Assembly (NCBI GenBank): GCA_964617995.1
Contig: CAZTXD010000039.1
Location: 1-26,908, forward strand
Origin: CAZTXD01 sp964617995
GTDB lineage: Bacteria > Actinomycetota > Acidimicrobiia > Spongiisociales > ZC4RG35
DNA: 26,908 nt
Direction of reading: 5' to 3'
Shown one piece after another: positions 24,523 to 26,908 of the stretch. Position 1 is the first letter of the stretch. Every line of letters begins with the position of its first letter. Below the pieces are notes generated by a model. The model was not told the origin of the DNA and ran no database searches. It saw nothing but the letters and a program-made list of their open reading frames with translations. A program made the position numbers and the translations under genes.

Positions 24523-26811
24523 TCAGATGAGGCGCTGGTTGGGGTCCTGCTCGCGGCGACGGGCGGTTCGCCCTCGTTGGTACTGGACGGGCCATCGATG
24601 ACCGGTGTAGCCCTGGTCGATGGCGGCGTTCAGCGTCCAGTAGGGGTCGACGAGGTGGGGCCGGGCGAGGAGGCAGATGTCGGCTCGCCCCGCTACCAGC
24701 ACCGTGTTGACGTCGTCGATCGAGGAGACGGCGCCCACCGTCATGGTGGGGACGCCGGCTTCGATGCGGATCCGGTCAGCGAATGGTGTCTGCCACAAGC
24801 GCCCGTAGCGCGGGCGTTGATGCTCGACCACCTGCCCGGTCGACACGTCGATGATGTCGACGCCGTGATCGGCGAGCATCCGGGAGATGGCCACGGCGTC
24901 GTCGCCGGTGGTGCCTCCGGGAGCCCAGTCCGTGGCGGAGATGCGCACCGAGAGGGGAAGATGGTCGGGCCAGGCAGCGCGTACCGAGTCAACGATCTCC
25001 AGGGGGTATCGCATGCGTTTGTCGAGGGACCCCCCGTAAGTGTCGTCGCGCCGGTTGGTGAGAGGGCTGATGAAGCTCGAGAGCAGGTACCCGTGGGCCA
25101 TGTGGAGTTCGAGTAGGTCGAAGCCGAGGTCGGCCGTCCGGGACGTGGCGGCGACGAACTGATCCCGCACCTCGTCCATGTGACGGCGGTTCATCTCCGT
25201 CGGGACGGGGCCGTCCCCGCGGAAGGGGATGGGGGAGGGAGCCAGACGCTCCCACTCCTCGTGGACGGGAGCGAGGTCGTCGTCGCCGGCTTCCCATGGC
25301 ACCTTCATCCCGCCCTTGCGGCCGGAGTGACCGAGCTGCATCCCGAGCACGGCATCGGTGTGGGTGTGGACGAACTCCACGATGGGCCGGAGCGCCTCCG
25401 CCTGCGTGTCGTTCCACAGGCCCGTGCAGCCGGGGGTTATCCGCGCTTGCGGTGACACGCAGGTCATCTCGACCATGACCATGCCCGCTCCGCCGACCGC
25501 CCTGCTGCCCAGGTGGACGTGGTGCCACTCGGTGGTGACTCCGTCGACGGCGCAGTACTGGGCCATCGGCGACACGCCCACCCGGTTGGGGAACGTCACG
25601 TCCCGTAGCCGGAACGGATGGAACATGGGTGGTGTGTCGGGGCGAGGCGCCGCCAGCTCCTGTCGTCGCCGCCACTCGGCGACGATCCCCTCGGTGGCTT
25701 CGTGGTCCCGGAGACGCAGGTTGTCGAGGGTTATGCGCTGGCTGCGTGTCAGGAGCTGGAAGTCGAACTGGGGCCGGGGCAGGTCCCAGTAGCGGTCGAC
25801 CGACTCGAACCAGGCCTGTGAGGTGCGAGCCGCTCTCTGGGTCGATTCGACCTGGGGCTTGCGCTCGGTCTCGTAGCCGGATAGGGCCGAGGCCACATCG
25901 GGGGCGGAAGCGAGGGCGTCCACGAGGGCGATGGCATCCTCCATCGCCAGCTTGGTGCCCGATCCGATCGAGAAGTGGGCGGTGTGGGCGGCGTCGCCCA
26001 GCAGCACGAAGCGATCCGACCACCAGCGGTCGACCGTCACCTCCGGGAACCGTATCCATTGGCTGTTGTTTCCGATGAGCTCGTGGCCGTCGAGATGGTG
26101 GCCGAAGACCTTCTCGGCGAAGACCTTCGCCTGGGGGTCGGTCTCACCGGGAGTGAAGCTCTGCTCCGGTTCCAACCCGGCGGCCTGCCAGGTGTCCTCG
26201 GCCATCTCGACGATGAAGGTGGACAGGCCGGGGGCGTAGGGGTAGCAATGCGCCTGGACGACCCCGTGGGGGGTCTCCTCGAAGATGAACGTGAAGACGC
26301 CGAAGTCGTGCTCGGTTCCGAACCACGCATAGCGGGCGGCGCCGTGACTCGCGTTGGGGCCGAATCGTTCGGCCATCGTCCGGCGGGCGTTGGAATTGAC
26401 CCCGTCGGCGACCACGACCACGTCGGCCTCGATGCCGGCGGTGTCCTCGACAGGAGACTCGAACAGCACCTCGGCGCCCAGCTCGCGGGCACGTTCGGCC
26501 AGGATCTGGAGGAGACGGAGCCGTGGAAAGGCGGCGAACCCATGACCTCCGCTGCGGGTCACCTCACCCGCCTTGCGGATCTCCAGGTCGGACCAGTAGC
26601 GGAACTCGGCCTCGATGCGATCGAACGACACCGGGTCGGCGGCGGCGACGTTGCTCAGCGTCTCGTCGGAGAAGACGACCCCGAATCCGTAGGTGGCGTC
26701 GAAGGGGTTGCGCTCATGGACCGTGACCTCCACGTCGGGGAAGGTGAGACGGGCGAGGATGGCGCTGAACAGGCCCCCCGGGCCACCGCCGACGCAGACG
26801 ATGCGACGCAT
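24523..26811 (-). CDS. FAD monooxygenase-Old Yellow Enzyme fusion (salicylyl-CoA 5-hydroxylase / 2-aminobenzoyl-CoA monooxygenase-reductase type)
   Basis: A 762-residue two-domain flavoenzyme. Residues 1 to about 385 are a class A flavin monooxygenase with FAD motifs GGGPGG (8-13), VVADGVNS and LLGDAAHTAHFSIGSG (around 271-285). Residues about 395-745 are an Old Yellow Enzyme-like flavin reductase with SPMAQYCAVDG, MQLGHSGRKG (H495, R498), HMAHGYLLSSFISP and NRRDDTYGGS. This fusion is known from 2-aminobenzoyl-CoA monooxygenase/reductase and salicylyl-CoA 5-hydroxylase, which attack aromatic CoA thioesters. No aryl-CoA ligase or further pathway gene is adjacent, so the substrate is open. ATG 26811 is supported by TACCAT 7 nt upstream. 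Confidence 0.9.
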   Translation of the reverse strand: MRRIVCVGGGPGGLFSAILARLTFPDVEVTVHERNPFDATYGFGVVFSDETLSNVAAADPVSFDRIEAEFRYWSDLEIRKAGEVTRSGGHGFAAFPRLRLLQILAERARELGAEVLFESPVEDTAGIEADVVVVADGVNSNARRTMAERFGPNASHGAARYAWFGTEHDFGVFTFIFEETPHGVVQAHCYPYAPGLSTFIVEMAEDTWQAAGLEPEQSFTPGETDPQAKVFAEKVFGHHLDGHELIGNNSQWIRFPEVTVDRWWSDRFVLLGDAAHTAHFSIGSGTKLAMEDAIALVDALASAPDVASALSGYETERKPQVESTQRAARTSQAWFESVDRYWDLPRPQFDFQLLTRSQRITLDNLRLRDHEATEGIVAEWRRRQELAAPRPDTPPMFHPFRLRDVTFPNRVGVSPMAQYCAVDGVTTEWHHVHLGSRAVGGAGMVMVEMTCVSPQARITPGCTGLWNDTQAEALRPIVEFVHTHTDAVLGMQLGHSGRKGGMKVPWEAGDDDLAPVHEEWERLAPSPIPFRGDGPVPTEMNRRHMDEVRDQFVAATSRTADLGFDLLELHMAHGYLLSSFISPLTNRRDDTYGGSLDKRMRYPLEIVDSVRAAWPDHLPLSVRISATDWAPGGTTGDDAVAISRMLADHGVDIIDVSTGQVVEHQRPRYGRLWQTPFADRIRIEAGVPTMTVGAVSSIDDVNTVLVAGRADICLLARPHLVDPYWTLNAAIDQGYTGHRWPVQYQRGRTARRREQDPNQRLI

Positions 26812-26818
26812 GCACCTG

Positions 26819-26824
26819 ATGGTA
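26819..26824 (-). promoter_or_regulatory. -10 box TACCAT of a leaderless transcript (monooxygenase fusion)
   Basis: TACCAT (26824-26819, minus strand) ends 7 nt before ATG 26811, without a usable Shine-Dalgarno. The large inverted repeat begins 30 bp further upstream. Confidence 0.45.
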
Positions 26825-26853
26825 GGGACCCCTCCTCCCCGAAAGCACCCCGT

Positions 26854-26907
26854 CCGTTTTCGCGCATCGAATGCGCGCCATAGCGCGCATTCGATGCGCG
26901 AAAACGG
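26854..26907. repeat. Perfect 25-bp inverted repeat with 4-nt loop
   Basis: Arms 26854-26878 and 26883-26907 are exact reverse complements around CATA. Each arm also contains its own smaller dyad, CGCGCAT and ATGCGCG around a 3-nt centre, so the element can form one long hairpin or two small ones. The outer ends are CCGTTTT and AAAACGG. It is intergenic, upstream of the monooxygenase gene, and the window ends one base later. It could be a REP/BIME-like repeat, a bidirectional terminator or a protein-binding site. Confidence 0.9.
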
Positions 26908-26908
26908 G

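Overview
The window is a GC-rich chromosomal segment that reads as an actinomycete (Actinomycetota), perhaps near the Acidimicrobiia. Supporting signs are frequent GTG/TTG starts, 1-4 bp stop/start overlaps inside operons, a class E sortase with a small membrane partner, a DUF222-HNH protein, DUF5317, DUF2752 and DUF4349 proteins, an Mrp ATPase lacking the CxxC motif, and many genes that appear to be transcribed without a leader (a TAnnnT -10 box 6-9 nt before the start codon and no Shine-Dalgarno). The class-level placement is inference. No rRNA, tRNA, CRISPR, insertion sequence or integrase was recognised. No gene-free stretch exceeds 300 bases; the longest is about 116 bp.

Layout. 1-2631: the tail of an unknown ORF, then two tandem membrane proteins with degenerate HD-GYP domains, in DNA that is visibly less GC-rich than the rest. 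2621-6202: a DUF5317 membrane protein diverging from a crotonase, a DUF222-HNH protein, and a class E sortase overlapping a 48-residue membrane protein. 6216-12353: an iron-sulfur and redox block with a TlpA-like thioredoxin, aconitase and a SufR-like Cys-rich regulator on the minus strand, diverging from an Mrp Fe-S carrier ATPase and a membrane protein. 12307-13003: two small membrane proteins (DUF2752, DUF4190-like). 13033-23718: a probable polyamine uptake and breakdown region, with a class III transaminase diverging from a tightly overlapped amidohydrolase-potABCD operon that ends in a strong terminator. A DUF4349 lipoprotein, an agmatinase-family ureohydrolase, a small membrane protein and an aldehyde dehydrogenase follow. 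23742-26811: a trans-aconitate methyltransferase, then a two-domain FAD monooxygenase/Old Yellow Enzyme fusion of the salicylyl-CoA or 2-aminobenzoyl-CoA type. 26812-26908: intergenic DNA with a perfect 25-bp inverted repeat.

How the genes may work together (inference). PotABCD would import polyamines. The ureohydrolase would make putrescine from agmatine, the transaminase would make 4-aminobutanal, and the dehydrogenase would oxidise it to GABA; the amidohydrolase at the head of the transport operon is the unexplained member. The Fe-S block pairs a probable cluster-sensing regulator with a cluster carrier and a cluster enzyme, while the methyltransferase could remove trans-aconitate, an inhibitor of aconitase. 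The most notable non-coding patterns are the repeated leaderless promoters, three divergent gene pairs whose -10 boxes overlap on opposite strands, and the terminal palindrome. I saw no clearly new defence or mobile system.
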